8,911 bases of DNA, from positions 1 to 8,911 of the forward strand of contig CALFYB010000264.1 of assembly GCA_937952995.1 (NCBI GenBank), given 5' to 3'. Below are positions 1 through 6,890 of the stretch, in pieces; positions within the stretch are counted from its first letter, which is position 1; every line of letters begins with the position of its first letter. The DNA is from an uncultured Caulobacteraceae bacterium. Its GTDB lineage: Bacteria > Pseudomonadota > Alphaproteobacteria > Caulobacterales > Caulobacteraceae. Both the position numbers and the translations under genes were made by a program. The notes beneath the pieces are model-generated. The model did not search any database. It saw only the letters and a program-made list of their open reading frames with translations, and was not told the origin of the DNA.

Positions 1-3000
1 CGCGCCAGCTACGACCCTACGACGGGCGAGGTCGAGTTGGCGTCTGTCAAGCTCAAGGCCGCACCCTTACAGTTGGACATCAAGGGCCGGTTGCGACTGA
101 TCCCAGAGGGACGAAACAAGCAGCCCGCGCGCCTAGACTTTGATCTGGAGGGGCCGAAAGCGGTCATGGCCTTCGTGCCCGGGTCTGAGCTCCAGACCCT
201 GACAAACCTATATGCCAAAGGCGGCTATACGCCTGAAGAAGGCCATCTGAACCTTGCCAAGGCCGGAGCGGTTCTGGCCGGGGCCAAGGTAACGGCCAGC
301 GGTGATGTGATGCAGGCGCTGGACAAGGATGGCCTGCCGCAAGGGGCGTGGGGTGCCAAGCTTCAGGCCCAGATCGTGGGTAAGGCCAATGTCGATCAGG
401 CCTATCCGTTCTGGCCCGACACGGTCGGTAGGGGTGCCCGAAACTGGGTCAAGGCGGCGCTCAAGCAGGGCACGCTTTCAAACGTCAAGCTGACCGTCGA
501 CATACCGGCAGGTACAACCAAACGCGCACTGACCAACGAGATGCTGAAGGTCGGCTTTGATTTCGACGGCGTGACCATTGTCATCGTCCCAGGCCTTCCC
601 CCCATCGAGCAGGGGCGTGGCAAGGCGATGGTCCAAGGCGACCGCTTCGATCTTACCGTTGCATCGGGAATGATGGAGGGCGTGCGGCTCAGTGAAGGGG
701 TTGTGTCCTATCCCCGGTTCCACCCTGTCGCGGCTGGTCTGTTCAAGGGTCGTGCGCGCGGTCCCGCTGATCAGATCTTGAACATTCTTGATCGTCAGCC
801 CTTGCATCTGCTCGCGCAGAGTCCGTTCAAAGCAGATGATTTTTCAGGGGATGCGGATGTGTCCTTCACGATCACTAGGCCAACGGCCAAGCTGGTTCGG
901 GCCAAGGATTATGGCTACCAATTTGCCGGAATCGTCACCAACGGCGGCATTCGCAAAGTCGCCTTGGGCCTCGATCTGCAGCAGGGCGTGGTCAAGGTCA
1001 GCGGTGATAATCGAGGGCTCTCTGCGTCAGGACCGGCCAAGGTCGGCATCTTCAACGGAAATATTGATTTCCAACTGCCCTTTGGGAGCCCGACCGGTGC
1101 GCCGAGCCGCTTGGCGCTGGACGGCGTCATTGCTCTTGATGCCCACAATCCTGTCCCGACCACCGGTCAGTTCACCTTGGATCGTTTCGGCGGGCACGGC
1201 CGGTTCGACAGTCGGGCGGCTTCGGGCAAGGTTGCCTGGACCCTCGGAGAAGCCGGACGTGTGACCATCGACGGTCAGGTCGCAGCCGGTGGATTGCGCC
1301 GCTATGGCCTGCCGGTATCGGCCAAGGCTGCGGCCTTTGACCTGTCAACCGTTCTAGATCGCCAGGGCACGCAATGGCGCGGGCCGGTCACGGCTGGGGC
1401 CTTGGTCGGTGATCTGAGATTGCTTACCGCAGACCAACTTGATGTGGGTTTCACCGCCAAACTTGACCGCGCCGCGGCCACAGTTCTGGGGCTTGGTGAG
1501 ATGCCGCTGTTTGCGACGGCTCAGCCCTTGGCGGTAAACGCGCGCCTCACCAAGCAAGACGGTGACGCCAATATCGCGCTGGGCGCGCTGGTGGGTCGGT
1601 TTGGTTGGGTCCGACGGTCAGATGGGCAACTGGTCTATCAAGGCCGCTCAACCCTATCGCAGGCCGATCTGCGGGGCATCGGGGCCCCATCCTGGATCAA
1701 GCCAGCTGAGCCCGTGACCCTTGAGGCGAAGTGGGTGGCTGAGACCGAGGGGCTGAGCGGTGACGTCTCCATCGCAGGCGCGCCCGTGCGGTTCGACAGC
1801 CTGCAGTCAGGAGCCGGACATCAAACGCTTGAGATTAGCGCTCGGCTTAACAGCGACGCGGCTGTGCGCCTGGGCCTGCTCACCCCCGGTGAATTGACCG
1901 GTGAGGTTCCATTGACGGCTCGTCTTGAGTTCGAAGAGCGCGGGCTCATCAGCGGTCACGCAGAGGCCGATCTGACAACGGCAAAACTGGCGCTGGTCGG
2001 TACCGACTGGTTCAAACCTGCTGATGAACTCGCGACCCTAAAGGCTGATTTTGTTGCCAAGGAAGACGATGTCATTGAGTTGAGCTCTATTCGTGCTGAG
2101 GGGGCCTCGATGGAGGCCTTGGTGTCCGGCCAAATTCGAAAGGGTCGGTTGGTCAAACTGTCCACGGCGCGCGCCCGACTGAAGGGGCTGTTTGAGGGTC
2201 AGGTCAGCTTCGACAGAGACGGCTCTGGCACCGCTTTGGCCGTCAAGGCGGACTATCTCGATGCACGCCGCTTGCTTCACGAACTGCAGAAGATTGATCT
2301 CGCCGATCTAGAAACGGGGCAGGGCACCGGGGCCGGTCCGATCCGATTGGATATTTCCATTGCTAGGGTGAAGGTTACCGATGCCGCGCCCCTCTCTAAT
2401 CTTCATCTCTCAGCCGATTGGGCCAAGGGGATGCAGCGTCAGTTAGAGGCCTCGCTCAAGGGGCCCGGTGACAGCGCGCTCAGTGTTGTTATCGCGCCCA
2501 AGGATGATCAGGTCGTCGTTTCAGGACGGGTTGAGGCCGTGGGACAGATGGTCGAAAGCCTCTCAGGTTTCACCAATCTGAAGGGCGGCAGCGCCCAATT
2601 GTCGGGGCATCTGGTGCCGCAAGGCGCTGATTTGGTGCTCACGGCCCAATCTGTCCGCGTCGCGCGCGTTCCAGCCCTTGCACAGATCCTGACCCTTGGT
2701 GCCTTTAGCGGCGTCGCCAATACGCTGAATGGCGAGGGTATCCAGTTTTCTGACGTCTCAAGCCGGATAGCTTTGCGCGGCAAGACGCTTGAGATCACCG
2801 AAGCGCGGGCCACTGGTGACGCCTTGGGACTGACCACCCATGGCTATCTTGACCTGTCCAAGCGCGAGCTCGATCTTGCGGGGGCGATGGCTCCGGCCTA
2901 CGCACTCAATTCGGCTGTCGGCAAGATTCCGGTGATTGGGGCCCTAATGATTTCGCGGCAGGGCGAAGGCATCTTTGGCCTGACCTATTCGGCCAAAGGC

Positions 3001-3132
3001 GCGCTCAAGGCTCCGCGCCTGTTCGTCAATCCGCTATCGTTGGCGACGCCGGGCATGTTGCGCCGGGTCTTTGACGGTGTGCCGCTCGGCAAGGCGGTGT
3101 TCAAGGCCCCGACACCCAAGCCAGAGCCCTGA
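1..3132 (+). CDS. AsmA-like / DUF3971 (YhdP-type) envelope protein, 5'-truncated
   Basis: The reading frame is open from base 1 to the TGA at 3130-3132, giving 1043 visible residues. The true start lies outside the window. Near visible residues 134-153 is a YPFWPD...ARNWV segment, which I associate with DUF3971 proteins. The C-terminus (about residues 945-1024) carries the AsmA_2-type signature: a GYLDLSKRELDLAG strand, then APAYALNS, GKIPVIGAL, GEGIFGLTYS and NPLSLATPGMLRRVF. The middle is long, low in cysteine and made of alternating short hydrophobic/polar stretches with many Gly and Asp turns, as expected for the repeating beta-groove of AsmA/TamB/YhdP proteins. Known relatives are anchored in the inner membrane and span the periplasm, and are implicated in phospholipid transport to the outer membrane. 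An N-terminal membrane anchor would be upstream and is not visible. The family call is firm; the exact role in this organism is inferred. Confidence 0.85.
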   Translation, partial: RASYDPTTGEVELASVKLKAAPLQLDIKGRLRLIPEGRNKQPARLDFDLEGPKAVMAFVPGSELQTLTNLYAKGGYTPEEGHLNLAKAGAVLAGAKVTASGDVMQALDKDGLPQGAWGAKLQAQIVGKANVDQAYPFWPDTVGRGARNWVKAALKQGTLSNVKLTVDIPAGTTKRALTNEMLKVGFDFDGVTIVIVPGLPPIEQGRGKAMVQGDRFDLTVASGMMEGVRLSEGVVSYPRFHPVAAGLFKGRARGPADQILNILDRQPLHLLAQSPFKADDFSGDADVSFTITRPTAKLVRAKDYGYQFAGIVTNGGIRKVALGLDLQQGVVKVSGDNRGLSASGPAKVGIFNGNIDFQLPFGSPTGAPSRLALDGVIALDAHNPVPTTGQFTLDRFGGHGRFDSRAASGKVAWTLGEAGRVTIDGQVAAGGLRRYGLPVSAKAAAFDLSTVLDRQGTQWRGPVTAGALVGDLRLLTADQLDVGFTAKLDRAAATVLGLGEMPLFATAQPLAVNARLTKQDGDANIALGALVGRFGWVRRSDGQLVYQGRSTLSQADLRGIGAPSWIKPAEPVTLEAKWVAETEGLSGDVSIAGAPVRFDSLQSGAGHQTLEISARLNSDAAVRLGLLTPGELTGEVPLTARLEFEERGLISGHAEADLTTAKLALVGTDWFKPADELATLKADFVAKEDDVIELSSIRAEGASMEALVSGQIRKGRLVKLSTARARLKGLFEGQVSFDRDGSGTALAVKADYLDARRLLHELQKIDLADLETGQGTGAGPIRLDISIARVKVTDAAPLSNLHLSADWAKGMQRQLEASLKGPGDSALSVVIAPKDDQVVVSGRVEAVGQMVESLSGFTNLKGGSAQLSGHLVPQGADLVLTAQSVRVARVPALAQILTLGAFSGVANTLNGEGIQFSDVSSRIALRGKTLEITEARATGDALGLTTHGYLDLSKRELDLAGAMAPAYALNSAVGKIPVIGALMISRQGEGIFGLTYSAKGALKAPRLFVNPLSLATPGMLRRVFDGVPLGKAVFKAPTPKPEP

Positions 3133-3141
3133 AATTCTTGA

Positions 3142-4416
3142 TCAGATCGGTTTAATCAGCACGATCTTTTTCTTGCCCGCAGCCAGCTTGATGACGCCTT
3201 CGGGTGTAAGGTCACTGAGGCTCAAAAGCTGCGCCCCATCGGTCACAGGGTCATTATTGACCCGAAGACCGCCGCCTTGCGCCAGTCGCCGCGCGTCAGA
3301 GCGAGACGAGGCAAGGCCCGCATCGACGACCAGATTGGCCACAGGAATACCGGCCTCGAGGGCTGCACGATCAACCTCTAGCGTGGGCAGGTCCTCGGAC
3401 AGGACGCCGTGTTCAAAGGCCTTGTCCGCCGCAGCACGAGCGGCTTCAGCGGCTTCTCGTCCATGCAGCAGCGTGGTGGCCTCGTCGGCCAGCACCTTCT
3501 TGGCTTCGTTGATTTGCGCGCCGGGTAGGGCCGCCAGACGGTCGCATTCTTCCAAGGGCAGTTCGGTGAACAGCCGCAGGAACTTGCCCACATCGGCGTC
3601 CTCGGTGTTGCGCCAGACCTGCCAATAGTCATAGGGGCTGAGCCGGTCGGCATTGAGCCACACGGCCCCGCCAAGGCTCTTGCCCATCTTCTGGCCCGAC
3701 GAGGTCATCAATAGCGGTGTGGTCAGGCCATAGGCGGGCTTGGCGTCGACGCGGCGCACCAGCTCGACCCCGTTGATGATGTTGCCCCACTGGTCCGAGC
3801 CGCCCATCTGCAGGACGCAGCCATAGCGGCGGCTGAGTTCCAGATAGTCGGTGGCCTGCATCAGCATATAGTTGAATTCGAGGAAGGTGAGCGGCTGCTC
3901 GCGTTCCAGGCGCAGCTTGACGCTATCGAAGGTCAGCATGCGGTTGATGGTGAAGTGGACGCCGTAGTCGCGCAAAAATTCCACATAGCCGAGCTTTTCC
4001 AGCCAGTCGGCATTATTGACCATCACCGCATCGGTCGGCGCGGCGCCAAAGCTGAGGAACTTGCCAAACGTCGTCTGGATGCTGGCCATGTTGGACGCGA
4101 TCTGGGCATCGGTCAGCAGGGGCCGCTGCTTGTCCTTGTCGGTCGGGTCGCCCACCTTGGTGGTGCCGCCGCCCATCAGGGTGATCGGACGATGTCCGGT
4201 CTTTTGCAGCCAGCGCAGCATCATGATCGAGATCAGATGGCCTATATGCAGGCTGTCCGCCGTGCAGTCATAACCGACATAGGCCGTCACCACGCCCTCG
4301 CTGGCCGCCTTGTCCAAGGCCTCCAGATCGGTGCACTGATGGATATAGCCGCGCTCTTGCAGGACCTGCAGGAACTGTGATTTCGGCTTAAAGGCGGTTG
4401 CGGTCGGTTCAGACAT
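3142..4416 (-). CDS. tyrS: Tyrosyl-tRNA synthetase (TyrRS)
   Basis: This cytoplasmic class I aminoacyl-tRNA synthetase attaches tyrosine to tRNA-Tyr using ATP. The 424-residue product has the bacterial TyrRS layout. The Rossmann catalytic domain starts with YVGYD (residues 46-50) and the HIGH motif as HIGH at 57-60. The tyrosine-binding set YMLMQATD supplies Y183, Q187 and D190. QMGGSDQWGN lies at 203-212, and the KMSKS loop reads KMGKS at 243-247. A C-terminal S4 RNA-binding domain (about 358-424) includes DAGLASSRSDARRL. The ATG at 4416 is chosen because MSEPTA... gives the normal N-terminus; an in-frame ATG 51 bp further out (4467) would add an atypical extension reaching into the anmK leader. 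The ribosome site is weak (AAGAAAG). The gene converges with the AsmA-like gene (9 bp between stops) and diverges from anmK. Nothing looks broken. Confidence 0.97.
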   Translation of the reverse strand: MSEPTATAFKPKSQFLQVLQERGYIHQCTDLEALDKAASEGVVTAYVGYDCTADSLHIGHLISIMMLRWLQKTGHRPITLMGGGTTKVGDPTDKDKQRPLLTDAQIASNMASIQTTFGKFLSFGAAPTDAVMVNNADWLEKLGYVEFLRDYGVHFTINRMLTFDSVKLRLEREQPLTFLEFNYMLMQATDYLELSRRYGCVLQMGGSDQWGNIINGVELVRRVDAKPAYGLTTPLLMTSSGQKMGKSLGGAVWLNADRLSPYDYWQVWRNTEDADVGKFLRLFTELPLEECDRLAALPGAQINEAKKVLADEATTLLHGREAAEAARAAADKAFEHGVLSEDLPTLEVDRAALEAGIPVANLVVDAGLASSRSDARRLAQGGGLRVNNDPVTDGAQLLSLSDLTPEGVIKLAAGKKKIVLIKPI

Positions 4417-4447
4417 GGACTCGGGCTTTCTTAAGCAAGGGCGTGCG

Positions 4448-4475
4448 TGTAGCACGGACGGACACACTCGGCCAA
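4448..4475 (-). promoter_or_regulatory. Candidate tyrS promoter
   Basis: Read on the - strand, TTGGCCG (4469-4475) is followed after 15 nt by GCTACA (4448-4453). This resembles the Caulobacter housekeeping pattern TTGACSS / GCTANAWC, although the spacer is 1 nt longer than the usual 10-14. Transcription would start near 4440 and give a leader of about 24 nt before the tyrS ATG. The -10 lies inside a small perfect inverted repeat (CGTGC-GTGTA-GCACG, 4442-4456). The match is by eye and unverified. Confidence 0.35.
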
Positions 4476-4485
4476 GCCGCCGGAC

Positions 4486-4494
4486 GGGAGAGGG
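4486..4494 (+). promoter_or_regulatory. Ribosome binding site of anmK
   Basis: The purine-rich GGGAGAGGG ends 5 nt before the ATG at 4500. It is the reason for choosing this start rather than the in-frame ATG at 4398, which lies inside tyrS on the other strand and has no good ribosome site. Confidence 0.6.
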
Positions 4495-4499
4495 CGCAT

Positions 4500-5609
4500 A
4501 TGCAGCAGGTCTTAGGGTTCATGAGCGGAACCTCGCTCGATGGGATCGATATGGCCATCCTGCGCACCGATGGTGAAACCATCGAAAGCTTTGGCCCGTC
4601 GGGCGAAGCGCCTCTGCCGGATGATGTGCGGGCGCTCGTGCTTGAGGCGATTGTCGCAGGTCGGTCTTGGGCGCGCGGCACGCCAGAGCCCGAGGTTTTT
4701 GCTGAGGCTTCGAGGGCCATAGCAGAGGCCCATGCGCTCGCGGCGGCGGGCTTTCTAAGCAAACATGGGATGGGTTTTGCCGATCTCGACCTTATCGGCT
4801 TTCACGGTCAGACGGTTCTGCACGAGCCGCCCACGGTCTCTACGGTAGGGCGGACCCGCCAGCTTGGCGATGCGGCCCTGCTGGCTAGCCTAACCGGCAT
4901 ACGCACGGCCTATGATTTTCGCACAGCCGATGTGGCGGTGGGCGGGCAGGGTGCGCCCTTGGTGCCGGTCTATCACGCGGCCTTGGCGCGGCGTTCAGCC
5001 CTCGCTGGGCCGGTAGCCATCTTGAACATCGGCGGCGTGGCCAATGTCACCTTTGTCGGTGAGGACGGACAGTTGCTGGCCTTTGACACCGGTCCGGGCA
5101 ATGGACCGCTCGATCAGTGGGTCGAGTCCCACGGGCTAGGTCGCTACGATGCTGGCGGGGCCTTGTCACAGGCGGGACGGGTCCATGAGGTCGTTCTGGC
5201 CCAGATGATGAGCCACGGCTTCTTCACTCAAACCGGTCCAAAATCCTTGGATCGTTATGATTTTACAGCAAAACCTGTCGAGAGCCTATCGCCAGAGGAC
5301 GGTGCCGCGACCCTTGCCGCCTTCGTCGCCCAATCGGTGGCCCATGGCTTAAAACAGGCCCCTCAGCCGCCAAGCGCGCTGATGGTCTGCGGCGGCGGTC
5401 GGCATAATGGCGCGATCCTGGATGGCCTGCGTCAACGCTGCGGCGTGGAGGTTATCACCGCAGAGGATGCGGGTTGGCGCGGCGATGCCGTAGAGGCCGA
5501 GGCCTTCGCCTTTTTGGCGGCCCGCACGGTGCGCGGCCTGCCGATCTCGTTTCCCGGCACCACGGGCGTTCCCCAGCCGCTGATCGGCGGCCGGGTGGTA
5601 GATCCCTAA
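4500..5609 (+). CDS. anmK: Anhydro-N-acetylmuramic acid kinase (AnmK)
   Basis: AnmK opens the 1,6-anhydro ring of anhydro-MurNAc and phosphorylates it with ATP to MurNAc-6-phosphate, a step in recycling cell-wall peptidoglycan in the cytoplasm. The product is 369 residues, the usual size. It begins with the phosphate-binding GFMSGTSLDGID (residues 6-17). It also has GFHGQTVLHEP (100-110) and FRTADVAVGGQGAPLVP (140-156), where D144 fits the family's catalytic aspartate. ILNIGGVANVTF (174-185), FDTGPGN (195-201) and MVCGGGRHN (295-303) complete the hexokinase/actin-like (ASKHA) fold, with the AEDAGWRGDAVEAEAFA end signature (321-337). The upstream in-frame extension is rejected because the glycine-rich motif normally sits at the very N-terminus. 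The gene is divergent from tyrS, and its TAA overlaps the hydrolase stop on the other strand. I saw no convincing promoter for it. It looks intact. Confidence 0.96.
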   Translation: MQQVLGFMSGTSLDGIDMAILRTDGETIESFGPSGEAPLPDDVRALVLEAIVAGRSWARGTPEPEVFAEASRAIAEAHALAAAGFLSKHGMGFADLDLIGFHGQTVLHEPPTVSTVGRTRQLGDAALLASLTGIRTAYDFRTADVAVGGQGAPLVPVYHAALARRSALAGPVAILNIGGVANVTFVGEDGQLLAFDTGPGNGPLDQWVESHGLGRYDAGGALSQAGRVHEVVLAQMMSHGFFTQTGPKSLDRYDFTAKPVESLSPEDGAATLAAFVAQSVAHGLKQAPQPPSALMVCGGGRHNGAILDGLRQRCGVEVITAEDAGWRGDAVEAEAFAFLAARTVRGLPISFPGTTGVPQPLIGGRVVDP

Positions 5610-6256
5610 GCTGGGTTAGCCTCGAGCCTCATATCCAGATAGGCCCCGACGCGCTGTTCGACCTCTGGCAGCTTTTCGCCCCAGAAGTGGTTGGCTTGAT
5701 CGACGACATCATAATCGATGGTGATGCCCTTTTGCGTCCGCAGCTTGGACACCACGCGCTCGACTTCTAGCGGCGGCACGATCGTATCGGCCGAGCCGTG
5801 CAGGATCAGACCCGACGCGGGGCAGGGGGCCAAGAAGCTGAAATCATACATGTTGGTCGGCGGTGACACCGAGATAAAGCCATCGGTCTCTGGGCGGCGC
5901 ATCAGAAGCTGCATGCCGATCCAAGCGCCAAAGCTATAGCCCGCAACCCAGCACTGGGAGGCGGTTGGGTTGGTGGTCTGCAACCAGTCCAAGGCGGTCG
6001 CCGCATCAGCCAGTTCGCCAATGCCGCTGTCAAATTCGCCTTGGCTGCGACCGACGCCGCGGAAGTTGAAGCGCAGGACCGCGAAGCCGCGCTTCATGAA
6101 CAGGTGGTACAGCTGCACCGCCACAGGGTTGTTCATATGGCCCTGGGCCTTGGGGTGAGGGCTGAGGATCAGAGCAATCGGGGCGTTTTCACGCTTGCCC
6201 GGTGCATAGCGTCCTTCGATTCGTCCGGCTGCTCCGGTCAGAACCACTTCAGGCAT
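5606..6256 (-). CDS. Alpha/beta hydrolase, small serine-hydrolase type, substrate unknown
   Basis: The 216-residue product has a complete alpha/beta-hydrolase fold in short form, with little room for a lid. LILSPHPKAQGHMNNPV (29-45) should form the oxyanion-side loop, and RFNFRGVGRSQGEFD (62-76) follows strand 4. The nucleophile elbow is GYSFGA with S108, the acid is D157 in LHGSADTIVPP, and the base is H190 in DQANHFWGEK, so the catalytic triad is present. There is no signal peptide, so it is probably cytoplasmic. This fits the uncharacterised COG2945-like group of bacterial hydrolases; the substrate cannot be told from sequence. The ATG at 6254-6256 is preceded by GGAGAGACG, a good ribosome site. 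The gene is divergent from iscR, and its TAG shares bases with the anmK TAA in the 4-bp string CTAA. From memory, hydrolases of this type recur beside alphaproteobacterial suf genes, which hints at a functional tie but does not prove one. Confidence 0.9.
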   Translation of the reverse strand: MPEVVLTGAAGRIEGRYAPGKRENAPIALILSPHPKAQGHMNNPVAVQLYHLFMKRGFAVLRFNFRGVGRSQGEFDSGIGELADAATALDWLQTTNPTASQCWVAGYSFGAWIGMQLLMRRPETDGFISVSPPTNMYDFSFLAPCPASGLILHGSADTIVPPLEVERVVSKLRTQKGITIDYDVVDQANHFWGEKLPEVEQRVGAYLDMRLEANPA

Positions 6257-6280
6257 CGTCTCTCCAACTTAACTGCGGTG

Positions 6281-6340
6281 GACCAAGGCGGCGCAATCTG
6301 CGCCAAATCAGCGGAGAATACTTGACCGCTGCACTTGGTC
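6281..6340. other. Nested inverted repeats in the hydrolase/iscR divergent region
   Basis: Three perfect inverted repeats are nested here. The outer pair is GACCAAG (6281-6287) with CTTGGTC (6334-6340). Inside it are GGCGCA-ATC-TGCGCC (6290-6304), and CAGCGG (6309-6314) with CCGCTG (6326-6331). In RNA these could form a three-way junction with stems of 7, 6 and 6 bp. The block falls in the hydrolase leader if that gene starts at the candidate promoter near 6350. Its right arm covers the iscR -35 region. It could instead hold DNA operators, or be chance: by rough count, about one 7-bp distant pair is expected at random in 187 bp. Confidence 0.35.
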
Positions 6341-6350
6341 TTCCTATTTC
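6318..6350 (+). promoter_or_regulatory. Candidate iscR promoter with overlapping IscR half-site
   Basis: TTGACCG (6322-6328) and CCTATTTC (6343-6350) are separated by 14 nt and fit the Caulobacter-type pattern TTGACSS / GCTANAWC in spacing and most bases. Transcription would begin near 6357, leaving a leader of about 87 nt. ATACTTGACC (6318-6327) matches the left half of the type 1 IscR box remembered from E. coli (ATASYYGACT) at all but the last base. The right half is poor. The overlap with the -35 fits self-repression by cluster-loaded IscR. Read by eye and not tested with a weight matrix. Confidence 0.45.
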
Positions 6351-6355
6351 CAATC

Positions 6356-6385
6356 TATATACGGATGCCTGAGGTGCACCCGCAA
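6356..6385 (-). promoter_or_regulatory. Possible promoter of the alpha/beta hydrolase
   Basis: On the - strand, TTGCGG (6380-6385) and TATATA (6356-6361) are 18 nt apart. The match to consensus is modest. If real, the transcript would begin near 6349, so this promoter would overlap the iscR promoter face to face, and the leader of about 93 nt would contain the nested repeats at 6281-6340. The perfect 8-bp palindrome GGTGCACC (6373-6380) lies at the -35 end of the spacer. Confidence 0.2.
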
Positions 6386-6443
6386 GGTCGCGGTTTGTAA
6401 CACAGAGGGCGGCTGTTGCGCGCGATTTCTGCGGGAGTAAACC

Positions 6444-6884
6444 ATGCGATTGAGCACTAAAGGACGTTATGCCGTCATGGCTATGACCGATCTGGCCAAG
6501 CAGAGCGGAAATAAGGCTGTGTCGCTGGCCGATATTGCCTCGCGTCAGGAAATATCCCTGTCCTATCTGGAGCAGCTGTTTGCCCGTCTGCGGCGCGGCG
6601 GTCTGGTCAAGAGCGTGCGCGGGCCGGGCGGCGGCTACCGCCTTGCGCGTCAGGCCAATGAAACCTCTGTTGCAGAAATTGTCCTAGCGGTGGACGAGCC
6701 CCTGCGTGCGACGCGCTGCGCCGGTCAGGGCTCTCCGAAGGGCTGCATGATGGGCGGCGAGCGCTGTGTGACCCACGCCTTGTGGGACGAGATGGGGCGC
6801 CACATCCATTCCTATCTGGCTAGCGTGACGCTCGATGACGTGATTTCGGGCAAGCTGAGCCAAGATGCGGCGCAGGCGGCCTGA
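6444..6884 (+). CDS. iscR: IscR-type Rrf2-family iron-sulfur repressor
   Basis: This 146-residue DNA-binding regulator probably senses cluster status through a bound [2Fe-2S] cluster and controls the Fe-S assembly genes that follow. It starts with the family's MRLSTKGRYAVMAM. The winged helix-turn-helix spans about residues 27-68, with SLSYLEQLFARLRRGGLV as recognition helix and RGPGGGYRLAR as wing. E43 sits where E. coli IscR has the glutamate tied to operator choice. The ligand region has C92, C101, C108 and H111, the Cys-Cys-Cys-His set of IscR, but spaced C-x8-C-x6-C-x2-H rather than the E. coli C-x5-C-x5-C-x2-H. Keeping all four ligands argues for IscR over cluster-less Rrf2 regulators such as CymR. 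GGGAG lies about 8 nt before the ATG. The desulfurase begins 6 nt after the stop, so the two are surely co-transcribed. Self-repression is inferred from the upstream half-site. Confidence 0.94.
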   Translation: MRLSTKGRYAVMAMTDLAKQSGNKAVSLADIASRQEISLSYLEQLFARLRRGGLVKSVRGPGGGYRLARQANETSVAEIVLAVDEPLRATRCAGQGSPKGCMMGGERCVTHALWDEMGRHIHSYLASVTLDDVISGKLSQDAAQAA

Positions 6885-6890
6885 TCGACT

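Noticed and set aside
37..3132. A TTG start at 37 for the AsmA-like gene.
   Set aside because: The frame is open back to base 1 and the protein family is normally longer with an N-terminal membrane anchor, so the gene is cut by the window edge rather than starting at 37.
3144..3172. Possible terminator for the AsmA-like gene: AGATCG and CGATCT arms followed by a T run.
   Set aside because: The stem is only 6 bp with a 12-nt loop and is AT-rich. The T run is simply the lysine codons at the end of tyrS on the other strand. Too weak to call.
3071..3628. A 185-residue open frame on + opposite tyrS.
   Set aside because: It lies antisense to tyrS, is rich in Ser, Arg and Ala with low complexity, and has no family features, so it is a shadow of GC-rich coding DNA.
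4417..4467. N-terminal extension of tyrS to an ATG at 4467.
   Set aside because: It adds 17 residues unlike TyrRS N-termini and would cover the candidate tyrS promoter. The ATG at 4416 gives the normal length.
4398..4499. N-terminal extension of anmK to an ATG at 4398.
   Set aside because: It would overlap the start of tyrS and push the phosphate-binding GFMSGTSLDG motif away from the N-terminus. The ATG at 4500 has a clear ribosome site.
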